This document shows positions 1 to 10,180 of a stretch of 64,000 bases of DNA, one piece after another. A program made the position numbers and the translations under genes. The DNA lies in contig JALQPE010002554.1 of NCBI GenBank assembly GCA_030407315.1, positions 160,556 through 224,555 of the forward strand, given 5' to 3'. The notes under the pieces were generated by a model. The model saw only the letters and a list, made by a program, of their open reading frames with translations, did no database searches and had not been told where the DNA came from. The stretch comes from Asparagopsis taxiformis. Taxonomy: Eukaryota > Rhodophyta > Florideophyceae > Bonnemaisoniales > Bonnemaisoniaceae. Every line of letters begins with the position of its first letter. Position 1 is the stretch's first letter.

Positions 1-1331
1 GGTGCTGCCTCTGGACAGACTTTTCGGTATTGCTTCAAGAGCGTTTCAAGAATTTCTGTGTCGTTACCAGAGTTAGCAGAAACTTCTGTATCGAACTTAG
101 TCGATCTAAGAAGGTTATTCTTGATTGCTTCCATGCCAGAGGGCCATGTTTCCTCCTCGATGAGGGACTCGAACTTCCTAGCCTCCCTCAAAGCATGACA
201 AGCGCTTTCGAATTGCTCTACTGTGGCTTTGTAGGATGCTGCTTTAAACTTATTTGACCTCGAAATTTCTCTGAGGCGATACAGTGTGTTGATCTGATTT
301 TGTTCTGCGTCCGGCCCCGTAGCGTTCATAAACTTGGTAGCTGACTTGATCGATGTAATGTTAATGAACCTACGGAACACCCGACAGTCAACTGTGTGCA
401 TTGCAGACACGGAGTCACCAATTTTCTCTCCTGATGAGAGGGGTTCCGCAAGCTCTGGATGTTCCGAGTTCATTATCTTACCAATTTCATGAATGACTTT
501 TAGTGGTAATCGAACAGCCGTAGTAGCTGTTTGTCTCATAGCGTTATCTTTGAGATGTGTGCATCCATCATATGCAGAGGCAATTTGCTTTGCAGTTGGT
601 TGCTTCCCGTTCGACATCGTCCTTAACCGATCTGATTCTTCGCGAAGACCAATTAGCGTATCGTACAACGTGGACTCGATGAAAAAGGATGCATCGTGCT
701 TCCTGTTTTGATGCCGTCCCAACTGTTTCAAAACTTGTAAGCTATGACCGCCTTTCAGAATAGTAACGGGCCAGAGAAATGACTCCCATACATCTGGGCT
801 CTCATCCATCAGCTCCAGAATGGCGGTGAGTCTATGCATCCCATCTACTACACCATACCAAACAGAACGACCTTCTGCTTTTTCGACTGCCTGAGACTCG
901 GAAAGAGGTTTTCCATCGGATCCTTTCATAGATCGGAAGAAGTCTACTACGTGGCGTTTCAGACCACCAGTGAGTTCGACTACGATCCCGTTATCGGAAC
1001 CAGCAATGAAACCTTGACCATATCTGTCGTTATTTACTCGACCATTTCTCGTGTCCCGATCGAAGCTAGAACCGTTGAAAATTGCCTTCAATCTCATAAC
1101 ACCAGATCTTGAAATCTGTCGAACAGAGGTTAAAGGGACACAAGAACGTGGATCTACTCGCATGTTAGTGGAACCCTCCATAACATCCGCGAAAAGCGCC
1201 ATGATGGATGTGTCTCGTGGTGTGGAATGAGCATCTTGTGTACCGGAAATATTCTTTTGTTTGAAAAAAGAGCTGGACATATCTGTGATAGCCGTTTCCA
1301 AGCAAGAATTGTTGGGATGGTGTATAAGCAT
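1..1331 (-). CDS. Partial long gene with ParB/Srx-like DGxHR motif (C-terminus off the window)
   Basis: The minus-strand frame is open from about 1457 to the first base of the window without a stop. The first ATG is at 1331, giving about 443 residues with the C-terminus missing. I do not recognise the full protein. The best clue is VVDGMHRLTAILEL near residue 165. This DGxHR arrangement is typical of the ParB/sulfiredoxin-fold nucleotide-binding core and of DGQHR-type proteins. Before it come a Ser/Thr/Asn-rich stretch and GSDNGIVVELTGG; after it the sequence looks helical and charged, with no signal peptide or membrane segment. Composition is ordinary for coding sequence and no intron is needed. 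It could be a host nuclear protein or an accessory gene of an unrecognised mobile element. The open frame is seen directly; the fold is inferred from one motif. Confidence 0.7.
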   Translation of the reverse strand, partial: MLIHHPNNSCLETAITDMSSSFFKQKNISGTQDAHSTPRDTSIMALFADVMEGSTNMRVDPRSCVPLTSVRQISRSGVMRLKAIFNGSSFDRDTRNGRVNNDRYGQGFIAGSDNGIVVELTGGLKRHVVDFFRSMKGSDGKPLSESQAVEKAEGRSVWYGVVDGMHRLTAILELMDESPDVWESFLWPVTILKGGHSLQVLKQLGRHQNRKHDASFFIESTLYDTLIGLREESDRLRTMSNGKQPTAKQIASAYDGCTHLKDNAMRQTATTAVRLPLKVIHEIGKIMNSEHPELAEPLSSGEKIGDSVSAMHTVDCRVFRRFINITSIKSATKFMNATGPDAEQNQINTLYRLREISRSNKFKAASYKATVEQFESACHALREARKFESLIEEETWPSGMEAIKNNLLRSTKFDTEVSANSGNDTEILETLLKQYRKVCPEAA

Positions 1332-2464
1332 AGAGTAGAACACAAATTGTCCTCCCAGATGTTTGGATAATAAGCAACGAAGCGCCGACGTCGGACTCCA
1401 TGATGATATAAACGGAATAAAGTTCCTGAATAGTTTATTGCTACGCTCCCTGATCCGTTAAAGTTATAGACTCTCAGTACAATAACATCTCTTCACGTAT
1501 ACTACAGGACTGAGTGTCAACTCTGCAAGGATGGCATTCCAGAGACTTACATGCAGTGGATTATTGCAAACTGGAAAATTTGCGGTGCAGGACGTCTAAT
1601 TGCACCACTTGCTGAATATGTGAAGTAGAAATGACATGAACTCTGCTTGCTCAGGGTTCGATACCGAAAGGGAGAAGCAAACAGCACTTCAGGCCACATG
1701 AAGCTGAGCGAATGTATGGCAAGTCAGCTCCATCTTGTAGTCAAGGCCATCACTCCACTCTTCGGTCTGGCTAGCCAGTCAGCGTTGAATATCAATATTG
1801 GACTATACATCTGACTACAGACGTATCTAGAGATCCTTTCTCAACACATGTGGCTAAAATGAATCACTGAAACCGGTAATGGATTTTGAAAGGTGACCTG
1901 AACGACAAGTGTTCCCATGATAATGTTTCATATCAAAATGTATTTTTAGTAATCCAATTACAAAATGGTAATATTCAGAACTATTTCTGCTCTATTCCTA
2001 TTTCACAGCTGTAGAAACCTATCCGTCTGATATCAATATTAGTCGATAGGTTTTAATCTGCTTCAATTTGAGTTTCCACCATCACCTGGAAGAGCTCAGT
2101 TTGTACATCTTTCATGCATCCATTTTACACCAGGTGAAGACAATGGCAACCCTACTCCTCACGCTGCTCACATTTCCCTAGCGGTGTATGTTGCAGTCAG
2201 ATATGTAGACCTACTTTGAATTCGGAATTCCATACTGAACACCACTGGGAGTTCTCCATATGGACTAACTTCTTATTGTACTGGTTACCGTTAGAAGCAG
2301 CAGAACCTAAATAATATTCTGAAAATATTGAATCAATGAAAATTTCTTTGAATTGTTTCTGAGTTTGAATACTTTATCTTTATTTCGTATTCAGGATATT
2401 GTTCTGGTTCCAGCACCTAGCGTGAATATAACAGTTGGTTGTCAAAACCAGTATTTGATATTTG
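1332..2464. other. Intergenic, no gene seen
   Basis: AT-rich sequence between the divergent genes at 1331 and 2507. No frame of convincing coding character, no RNA gene and no terminal repeat was seen. It presumably holds both promoters. The 12-mer ATATCAATATT appears twice, near 1787 and 2030, without further structure. Confidence 0.5.
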
Positions 2465-2482
2465 CCATACAACGTTGTATGG
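2465..2482. repeat. Perfect 18-bp palindrome upstream of the gene at 2507
   Basis: CCATACAAC is followed directly by GTTGTATGG, a perfect dyad with no spacer. It ends 24 bp before the ATG at 2507. It could be a binding site for a dimeric DNA-binding protein or a chance palindrome; the sequence shows only the symmetry. Confidence 0.6.
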
Positions 2483-2506
2483 TACCATAAACGACTTCGT
2501 TTCAAA

Positions 2507-2935
2507 ATGCGTACGAGGTCTGGTCGCCCAACAACAGCGAAAAAAGTACCGCGCGGGTCGCTCAAGAAGAGCTCGGCGACTAAGGTACCCGTCCAAGCGC
2601 AAAAATCCCTACGCGCTGGATCAAGCAAGGATACATCGCCCGTTATTGAAGATGAGCGCTCCCTAGAAACTGTTCCACTCCCAAGTCAAGCGAAGAGGTC
2701 AGTATCTCTCACAATTTCACAACGAAGAAGACTATCGAATGCCAAAGAGCTCTCAGATCCTTCTCAAATCAAGAAACTTACTACAAAGCATTGCTGTAAG
2801 CTAAAATGCTTCCAAAAGGTTGACCGAGATCAGCTATGTGATGATATGAAGAAAGTTGCACATATGAACCAGAAAGATCGACGCCATTTCTTACAATCTT
2901 TGTTTGTGCAAGAGTTTGAAACGTACCGTTACTAA
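2507..2935 (+). CDS. Small basic protein with a CCxLKC segment, unknown
   Basis: 142-residue frame starting at ATG 2507; the frame is open further upstream but without an ATG. The first 75 residues are rich in Arg, Lys, Ser and Thr, probably disordered and nuclear (MRTRSGRPTT, several KR/KK clusters). The C-terminal half has KHCCKLKCFQKV followed by a charged helical stretch with DRRHFLQSL. A Cys-Cys-x-x-x-Cys segment followed by helices resembles the N-terminal part of some large transposase-like proteins of algae and animals; I offer this only as a likeness. The stop codon overlaps the first base of a 37-nt perfect inverted repeat. The next ORF, at 3013, is on the same strand and could be the other end of the same ancestral gene. 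Confidence 0.5.
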   Translation: MRTRSGRPTTAKKVPRGSLKKSSATKVPVQAQKSLRAGSSKDTSPVIEDERSLETVPLPSQAKRSVSLTISQRRRLSNAKELSDPSQIKKLTTKHCCKLKCFQKVDRDQLCDDMKKVAHMNQKDRRHFLQSLFVQEFETYRY

Positions 2936-2970
2936 CTCTCCTTCCACCGTAGTACGGTGGAAGGAGAGTT
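2934..2970. repeat. Perfect 37-nt inverted repeat at the stop codon
   Basis: Left arm AACTCTCCTTCCACCGTA (2934-2951), one central G, right arm TACGGTGGAAGGAGAGTT (2953-2970). All 18 pairs match. It begins on the last two bases of the TAA stop of the preceding gene, so it would form a hairpin at the very start of the 3' UTR. It might act in 3'-end formation, be a source of small RNA, or mark a repaired hairpin or transposon-end junction. I cannot choose between these. Confidence 0.8.
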
Positions 2971-3012
2971 TGCTACAAATTTCTGAACCAAACATTCCGA
3001 TTTTCAATTGAT

Positions 3013-3524
3013 ATGCAGTGGAAAACGAAAATGAAGCTTATTGGTGCGTCTGCCTCTCAACCAGTTGAATCTCCTGATTCGGAACTAGGTTCTGCTTCTG
3101 ATAGCGAAAAGCAACCTGAAATTGATGAACAAGATCAGTTGCACCCTGAGGAATCAGATGATATGGTCAACATTGATGAACAAGATCAGTTGCGCCCCGA
3201 GGAATCAGATGATATGGTCAACACGTTTGTTGCTGTGAAAGGGACAGGCTGTTCAGCTGAGGAGCCTTTCTGGTTAGCAAAGGTTAAAGGTGTAGAAAGG
3301 GGAAAAAAGGAAAGAAATGTACTCAAGATCACAGTTGAATGGATGGAAAAGAAGGATGGAAATGCTCTAACGTGCCGTTATGAACCATGTTTGAGAAGGA
3401 ATGGATGCCCTTGGGTCGACCATATCCTCCTGATAGTGTTATCCTTGAGATCCCGGAGCTTCTAGATGGTCGGCTGGATTCCTATTCGCGTGACTTCTTG
3501 ACCAAGTTCCTAGACCTAGACTAG
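3013..3524 (+). pseudogene. Acidic protein with duplicated 17-residue unit, probable frameshift
   Basis: From ATG 3013 one frame runs 150 residues to 3465. It has an acidic N-terminus with two tandem copies of IDEQDQL(H/R)PEESDDMVN, a 51-bp unit duplicated almost exactly. A compact segment FVAVKGTG...PFWLAKVKGVE follows, resembling the small beta-barrel (chromo/Tudor/BAH-like) modules found at the ends of some transposase-like proteins. After about 3395 a different frame gives a more protein-like ending (PELLDGRLDSYSRD) that stops at 3522-3524. A one-base indel or a short unrecognised intron is therefore likely. With the gene at 2507 it may be what remains of one larger gene. Function unknown. 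Confidence 0.45.
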
Positions 3525-3739
3525 AATATTTCTGTGAACCAATAGCAATGTGGCCAAGATCCACACCTACAAAACGCAGCAGAATTCAATTGCAGTTGCA
3601 GTATGTTTGAGCGACAAATGAGTAGAATCGACTTAGGCAGAGGATTGCAGCAACGGAGAACGAAATATTTACTGTCCAGTGACGTATAATATAACTGTGC
3701 ACTGCGCAGGAACATCATCAGTTCACGTTGGAAATTTCA

Positions 3740-4597
3740 CTATGTCTTGGGGATGCAATCCGACACGACTACATGTGTGACGGCTTCATCAAGACACTGC
3801 AGCGTGCCCAAAATTTTGATAGCTCGTGTTACCAGTCCTCCCCCTAACCGTCATCGATATTTGACTCTTCACTGTAAACGAGTACTCCTTCCGTAGAAAC
3901 CGCAGCCCAGAGCCGACCAGTGGGACAAACGCTAACACAATTGACTTCTGCTTTCATCAGCTTTTTTCGTCGAAGTAGACTTTCAGAGCGTGCGCCCGGA
4001 AGCGACATTTGATCCGCATGCCGCATCTCGCCATAGTCTACATCCTCCTCACTGTCGTCATTAATTGCATCCATCGCTTCCCCGCTGAGCGTCATCTTCT
4101 TACCCAACTGCCACACGATGTGAGTCAGGGCTCCAAGCTATACATGGTGTAGCAGTGGCGCCGACATTAAAGCCAGCGTGTTTGTTAAAGGCAGCATGGG
4201 AGGGGATTGGAGTGAGCGGTACTCACCAGATTTCCACCGTAGAATCTGATGCGAATGCAGCGAATGCACCAGAAGGAGATATGCGAGGAGCTGTGATTTT
4301 AGAGAGGCGCAGAGACATGCGAGCGGATATCCGTGCGGATGAAGACGAGACGAGGTAGCAGCGAGCGAGCTCGTCGACAAGCAGGATCTGTTAAGTCGTT
4401 TAGGATTTAGAAATGTGCAAGAGAGGATGGGTGCCCTCGAACGAGAGGGTGCGAGTTCGACCTGCAACGAGATTAATTTGAATGAGACGCGCTTCGGTAG
4501 TGAGCAACAAGGTGTTTCCTGATTTAGTGAAAGTCAAACCACCACCTGTGTATGGGGCACCAAGAAGATGACGAATGGAATAGTTTGGAATACCCAT
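3740..4597 (-). pseudogene. PWP2: PWP2/UTP1 (SSU processome WD40 protein) remnant, middle deleted
   Basis: From ATG 4597 the translation has LLGAPYTGGGLTFTKSGNTL, the start of the first beta-propeller of Pwp2/Utp1, a U3 snoRNP (small-subunit processome) protein of the nucleolus. In a shifted frame it continues with ITAPRISPSGAFAAFASDS and VEIW, another blade. The sequence then jumps to the family's C-terminal region at 4116-3844: an acidic linker, SLPGARS, and VSVCPTGRLWAAVSTEGVL. A further piece with TRAIKILGTLQ ends at 3740-3742. Most of the double propeller (normally about 850-900 residues in all) is absent and at least two frameshifts are present. A GTGAGT donor-like site follows VEIW, so a degenerate intron cannot be excluded. 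It is divergent from the glycosyltransferase at 4903. Confidence 0.7.
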
Positions 4598-4902
4598 TTT
4601 GAGGAAGATGGGCGCTGAGAACAAAGTTGTTGGTGGTTTGCGGATGTAGCGAACTGAGGTCACGGAAGGATGTCTATCAGGCCACTGTGAGGATGTTGCT
4701 GGTGTTACGACTTCGCCGACGGATTTGAAATAAATTAATTTCGTTGGAACGCCCGTCCACGTGGCCACGAGTACAAAACAAGTGTTGCCAACTCGACAGA
4801 TCATATCAAGTATCGCACTTGGCCGGGCGTGACCTTCCTTTACAACTTGGCCATCATCTTGATCTCTTTGCAAACTACTGAAGCTTGCTCCACTTCTAGG
4901 TT
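4598..4902. other. Divergent intergenic region
   Basis: About 300 bp between the starts of two diverging broken genes. The minus-strand PWP2 frame stays open across most of it (to 4873), but the translated sequence does not resemble Pwp2 upstream of its usual start. No other feature seen. Confidence 0.4.
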
Positions 4903-6028
4903 ATGAATCAACAGCCCGAAAACCTTTCCGATTCATCGGCTGATTCCTTTCATTCTGCACTTTCCATCGCCGAACATCCTTCTATCCCACCTTCACCAAC
5001 CTTACCATCCAACACAACCTTTCCGCCTCATCACACACCGCTCTCTGCGCCCACATCCTCACCTTCTACAACTCACACCTAAAATCCGCGTCACACTCCC
5101 AAACCTACCTCGCGAACTCTTCGTGGCCAACGCATTGGAGATGCGTCTAAAATTCCTGGAGGACAAGTTTTCCAATGAAACAATCCTGTACATCGAACGC
5201 GCGTGCGTACAATTTGGTGTTCAGTAGAGCCACCTTTGATGTCTTCTTCAAGGTGGACTGTGATTATGTCCTGTCGCCCGAGGCTATTGTTAGTCACAAG
5301 CTGTCTGCGACGCAGCCGTTCTTCTATACTGGATATTACATCAACGCGCGCGATGCAAATGAAATGCATCTGAATGGGGCTTTGCTCGTTTCGCAGCGTA
5401 ATTTCTGGAATGTCGGTGGTTATGATGAACGTATACGCACCTATGGTTACGATGATGAAGACCTTTACCGTCGGCTGGTTTCTACTGGTCTCAAGAGGCG
5501 TAATTTCAGCTATGATCATGTCTCTCATATTGGGCATGAAGATGCAAGTCGTGCACAGGAGGGTGTCAAATTCCCACGCGCCCAGATTGATCTCAATTCA
5601 CTTGTGCTGGAACAGTTGAATGACCCCTGGACGTCACGTAGTCACGAGTCAGTATATGAGCCTATTGATGACAACAAGTCGCGTTTGGTTGCGACATACT
5701 TCCAGCGTGCCATACTTCCGAAGCGTGTGGAAGAACACGGAACTGGACTAGAGCATGATATCCCAGTTTCAGAGGGCGCAGGCCAGAGAGACCGCTCCCG
5801 TCGCAGGCGTTTAGCGTATAAACTCGAGAAAGCTGGCAAGGAGCAACTGGATGATCATACTTTTGCAGCTCTAGTCGCCAAGAAAAAAACCAGGGGCGTG
5901 CTGCTCATGCTACACGTGCAAAGGCCAGAGATGCCAAACGAGGCGAATCGGAAGACAAGTCTGCTACTGCCAATGGGCATGCCGAAGAGGAGCTTCCTGA
6001 TGCTAGAGCCGACGTGGCCTACGAAATA
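4903..6028 (+). pseudogene. GT-A glycosyltransferase (galactosyltransferase-like), frameshifted, 3' end fused to retroelement
   Basis: The longest frame (5175-6029) has FFKVDCDYVLSP, the Asp-containing metal/nucleotide-sugar strand of GT-A enzymes. It is followed by the acceptor-side block FWNVGGYDERIRTYGYDDED, as in the C-terminal domain of galactosyltransferase-type proteins (Glyco_transf_7C). Such enzymes transfer sugar from a UDP-sugar, usually in the Golgi. The N-terminal part lies in other frames: one from ATG 4903, another with PNLPRELFVANALEMRLKFL at about 5100-5160. The C-terminal 45 residues are more natural in a third frame after a run of A at 5880-5888. Two or three indels therefore break the gene. 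The last 27 bases before the stop also occur at 60290 inside a retroelement, so the present C-terminus is partly transposon sequence. No N-terminal membrane anchor was seen. Confidence 0.65.
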
Positions 6029-6041
6029 AACTAGGAACGAC

Positions 6042-8270
6042 CTAGTAGCGACGAGAACGCTTGCCCGCAGGGTCATACGGACCAGGGCCTTCGCCGCGGC
6101 TATCGTGGCTGCGGCTGCGACTGGGCTGAACGACGCCCGGCGCGTACGGATCGACGGTCTGCGTGACCACGGGGGCTCGCTCGCGACGCGACGCGGGATC
6201 CCTAGCGTAAGGATCCGCAGTCCCGTGACTGCGCGTATCCGAAGGGCGCGCCGAAGCGGGGTCGCGTGGCAGGTACGCCGCTGCGTGACCATACCCGACG
6301 GGGTCGCCGAAGCCGCCGCCACTCGCGTAGCCGTAAGGTTCATTACGAACGCCAACGGGCGGCGCGTAACTACGAGTCGCCGCGGCGAGACGCTCGGAAA
6401 TCGCGCGTTCCGTTGCCAAGCGGGCAGTCAGGTCCAACGTCTGGGCCCTGAACTCTTCGGCTGCGCGATCCACGGACGAGATGAGGGAACGAATAACCCA
6501 GCCGTCCGCACGAGGCGGAGCGGCCATCGACGTACCGAGAAGCCGACGGGCATCCTCATCGGAGACGCGGTCGTCCAGGCTCACGAAGCGTGGCGCGCGC
6601 TCGGCCGGCGTGGCCACATCCGGACGACCGACGCGGGCAACGTTGCCCCCTCCCGTAGCCTCGCGTGGCACGATCTCTCGAGGATCCGGCGAACGCGACG
6701 CTTCGTTTTGATGGCCACGACGGCCAGAACGCGTCCCGCGGGGGCGCTCGTTGCCCCCGAGGCCGCCGAAATAACCGGTACGATTGCCACGACAGCGTTT
6801 GGAACGGGAGGCGACCCGCGGCACGTAAGCCCCATCGCTGCGCACGGAGACGAACTCCTGGTTATCGCCGCTTGCGTAATCGGGACGTATAACCCGATAC
6901 TCCGGCCCCAACGCTACGGCGCCGCGAGCCTCAGCCAACGCGCTGGTAACGGAGACGAACATGTCGGAACCGTCCACCGGGATTGCACAAAGCATCTCGT
7001 AGTCGACCAGGAAGTCCAACGTGGACTCCGGCAGTAGGCACGCGCGCCCGAACACACGACGTTCCACGAACAGCGAGCATGCGAGCATCGCTGCGTGTTC
7101 GATATCCACGGCCATGAGGAAACGTTCCTTCACGGGGGCAGGCGCGTCCTTCACGGCATCGGTAAAATAGTGCACCACGCGTGGTAGCAACGTGGACGAC
7201 CCACGGGGGTACGGAAACTCCTCCACTACTTCCGGCAACGGCGGGAAGTAGAGTTCGCTTGGGATGACCCACGGAGCCGACGCGTGCGATACGCGGTAAT
7301 CGTCCGCGTTCGCGTGACGGAGCGCGAAATGGTCATCGTACGACACCACGCTCTTGGATATCACGCTCAACGAAAGAGCAGTCTTCTATTCGGCACGTTG
7401 CCTTTCGGAAAGTGTCCGCGGACACAGGAAGACGGACGCCACCGAGATGAACGGCGGTTCCTCGGGCGTCCCCTTCCACAGGAACGCGTCCATACGATCC
7501 ACGTAGATCGCGTCGTTGACGTCACGCAACCACGAGCGGTCGCAACGTATCGACGCCGGGATCTGGTAACGTTCCGATCCCGGTGGCCCGACGGCGAAAC
7601 GATGCCCGGCTTCACGCCCCCACGTATCCTCGGCGGAACGCATATAGTCGACAACCGCGCGGGCGTCTAGACGATCTTTTGCCAACGTGGCGAGATCGTC
7701 ATCCGTGATACCCACGCGAGGCAACGCAGCCCACGCGTGGGTCAGGACGCCTACGTTGAGCGCCACACCGCCACGTGAGGCGGTGCCGACTGTCCCAACG
7801 GGGCCACCACTCTCCGGTGAGGGATCCTGGCGAGGGGAACGAGGCGAGCCGTCACGACGAGGCACGCCCGTGCGGGCCGCCGCCCCAGCACGACGCGAAC
7901 GAGCGGCCGCTGCCATCGCGGCTACACCCACAGACGGGGCCGCGACTTCCGGAATGATGGGTGACGAATTCCCCGAGTCGGACGCCGTTGCGTCATCATC
8001 ACGTGAGGCAGCGGCCCTAGCAGCCTCAGCAGGCGTCACGGAAGCCACCAGGCGAGACGGAGCCATCGGGCGAGACGAAGAGGCGACGGCCTGAGGAGCA
8101 ACGGCTTCTCCCGCCCTAACAGATGGGGCGGGAGCGACGGACGCTTCCGTCGCTGGCGCCGCACCGGCTCCGACGAGGGAGGGAGCGCCCTGCGAAGGGT
8201 TCCTCGCTCCACCTCCAGCAGAGCCGGCGGGCCGCGGAGTGTTAGCATCGGTACTACGAGTCGTAACCAT
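6042..8270 (-). pseudogene. Family A antisense ORF (about 742 residues), one internal amber codon
   Basis: Read opposite to the element, the frame from ATG 8270 to the stop at 6042 is open except for one TAG at 7386-7388. The sister copy at 61690 has TGG (Trp) at that site. The protein starts MVTTRSTDANTPRPAG; the first 200 residues are Ala/Pro/Ser-rich and low complexity. A folded-looking middle follows (TDDDLATLAKDRLDARAVVD, YVDRMDAFLWKGTPEEPPF, VDIEHAAMLACSLFVERRVF), then a coiled coil (AEEFRAQTLDLTARLATER) and an Arg/Ser/Pro/Tyr-rich tail ending GKRSRRY. The frame stays open upstream to 8630 and that extension contains a hydrophobic segment (VALVVVLVALVVIIVYSV), so a longer membrane-anchored form is possible. 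No reverse transcriptase, protease or zinc knuckle was seen. A TATTTAA-type element lies about 200 bp upstream near 8480. Function unknown. Confidence 0.75.
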
Positions 8271-8866
8271 CGTGGTTACGCTGTACACGATAATTACGAC
8301 GAGTGCAACGAGCACGACGACGAGAGCCACGCGGGCTAGACGAAACAAGAGAACGAAAGGAACGGAGATAGTAGTACCCAGCGGGGGAAAGAGGTAAGGA
8401 AGAACGGAAAGGCAACGGCCTGGATGACGATGGTGAGAGGAAGGGTGAGCGACGATCGCTATCACGTTAAGCCGCGGCTTAAATAACCTCCAGACGACCG
8501 TTGTCGTAATGCCCGCTGGCAGATTCACGAAAGGGCCGCGGCCTGCGCACGTATCGCGCTGAATTGAAGCACACCCGCGTGGTGGAATTGGACATTGCAT
8601 TCGTTGCAGGGAAACGCCCAAGCGAGGCATTGACGTACGATGCCAACGGGCGGGCCTCGATGATTACGAAAGAGCTGGAGCGCACGCGCGCGCTCCGGCG
8701 CCGTGGCGATTCGATCAGCCAACCGGGCCGCGTACGTTTAAACAAGATTTTTCGGGACAACTGCCACGTCCGCAGTTGTACCCGAAAAGGCGCCACGGCC
8801 CCGTGTCTCAGGCGCGTCCTGACGGGCCTCGCGTGGCCGGGACGTCCTCGTGTGGGGGTGGGGCTG

Positions 8867-9528
8867 TGTAGTATACGTGGCAGTTCCGAAATTGCAAATA
8901 TTTACGTTTTCCGCGGAATTCGAATTTCGGCGGACACGACCGGCGACATCAATGCACGAGCATTGCTGGCGCATGCGCGCGCGCAACCGGCACACGTGTG
9001 CAACGAACGTACTGGCAACGGCCAACGGACCAACGGGTCCCTACGTGTGACCCACAAGGTCCTTTCCCATTCGGGGACGTTACGAGCAGTGTTTACACTG
9101 TAAAGCGATGCCGTCGTGGCTATATAGGTATTGGCATCGTGCCGGGAGGGAAAGGGGACAATTCATCGAACGAGCAACGGCTCTAGTCTACGACTGACTT
9201 CTACGTTTTACGTTTACGTTTTGCCTAGCGAGGCTTCGTCTCCGTCGAGCTGCGTACTCCCTACCCATCGCCGCACGTAAGGCTGATTGCGTATAGTGCC
9301 TCCGGGCTTGGTTGAGAGCGCCTCCGGTGACGTACCACCTCGTTTGCTAACGTAATCCTCGCGTGGATTGTTGCGTAGTGACGCTCGTGTCTACTCGCTA
9401 ACCTATCTCTACCGTTCTACCTAACATACAGTCAAAACACCAGCGGGTGGACTATTCGTCTCGTTTCGTAAGGACAGCGTGTCCACTAGCTCGTACCAGC
9501 TACTTCGTCACCGAACTATCGTTCCACA
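8867..9528 (+). repeat. Family A LTR, copy 1 (662 bp)
   Basis: Begins TGTAGTATACG and ends GTTCCACA. The same unit occurs at 50106, 52506 and 63164. A TATA box (CTATATAGG, about 9117) lies in the middle, as expected for the U3/R boundary. Pyrimidine-rich repeats (CTACGTTTTACGTTTACG) follow. Short ORFs inside it are not genes. Confidence 0.9.
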
Positions 9529-10180
9529 GCGCCCGTGGTGACTTCGATAGCTCGCGTCGCGTGCGGTGGAATCGACGTGCGACGCGCGACGCGGACAGGC
9601 GCGAAATCTGTTGTTCGGGTAGTTTTGGGGGTCAGTGCGCGGCGCGGTTTCGTCTGCGTGCGCGGGAGCATCGGAACGTGGTCTCCATAGCGGGTTCGCA
9701 ACGCGCGCTGCAGCCCGGTATAGATCATCCGAACCACTCGGTCGATGAAGTCTGCTCCCAGAATGCAAGGGACGGATAAGCGCGGCATCACCAGGAAAGT
9801 TTGAAGGTGCGCGCGGGCACCTAGAAGAACGCTAAGTCGCAACGACGCGTTCGGCGCGAGGCGTCGTCCGTTCGCGTCGATAATCGCGCAGCGCAGCGTC
9901 GGCGGCGTAGCGTGGCGCTTCCAATCAGCGCCTAATACGTTCTCGCGAATGAGGCTCGGGCCCGCGCCGGTATCAAGCACAGCGGTCACCGCAGTGGCCG
10001 TACGTAGATTATATCCGACGCGTACCTCGAGTTTGTAGTTCGCGGTAGGGGTCTGAAACAGGACCACTGTTTCGGGTGGTAACGGAGGCGGTCTTTCGCG
10101 CGGCGGTTGCGTCATCGCGCGTCGCGTGTCCGTTGAGTGGAGAGGAGTCGGCCCACCCGCTACGACTCCTCGTAGGCGTT
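9529..10180 (-). CDS. Family B pol, protease part (truncated)
   Basis: Open in the -1 frame relative to gag and overlapping its end, so it is best read as the start of Pol made by frameshifting; the first ATG (10115) need not be used. It contains AVLDTGAGPSLIR, the DTG active-site loop of a retropepsin-like aspartic protease, and later PCILGADFIDR, the second hydrophobic-Gly pair of that fold. After the linker (RRALTPKTTR...VTTGAVER) the frame is lost at the junction with the family A LTR, just before the RT domain would begin. Confidence 0.75.

Larger units (their letters stand above)
5999..9528 (+). mobile_element. Family A Ty3/gypsy chromovirus, 5'-truncated copy (antisense ORF plus 3' LTR)
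   Basis: Collinear and nearly identical with 60290-63838 of the full-length family A element. It lacks the 5' LTR, gag, pol and the noncoding spacer. It holds the antisense ORF (6042-8270), the region between that ORF and the LTR, a G-rich polypurine tract ending at 8866, and the 3' LTR (8867-9528). The left edge at 5999 is fused to the glycosyltransferase; the right edge abuts the pol gene of family B at 9529. No matching target duplication can be seen because one end is missing. It arose from a deletion or recombination, not simple insertion. Confidence 0.85.

Noticed and set aside
6105..7037. 310-residue plus-strand ORF and others opposite the antisense gene
   Set aside because: GC-rich, stop-poor sequence makes long shadows; the minus-strand frame is the one kept between copies.
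9516..9528. Extension of the family B pol frame into the LTR
   Set aside because: The last residues come from the family A LTR and are not part of the original protein.
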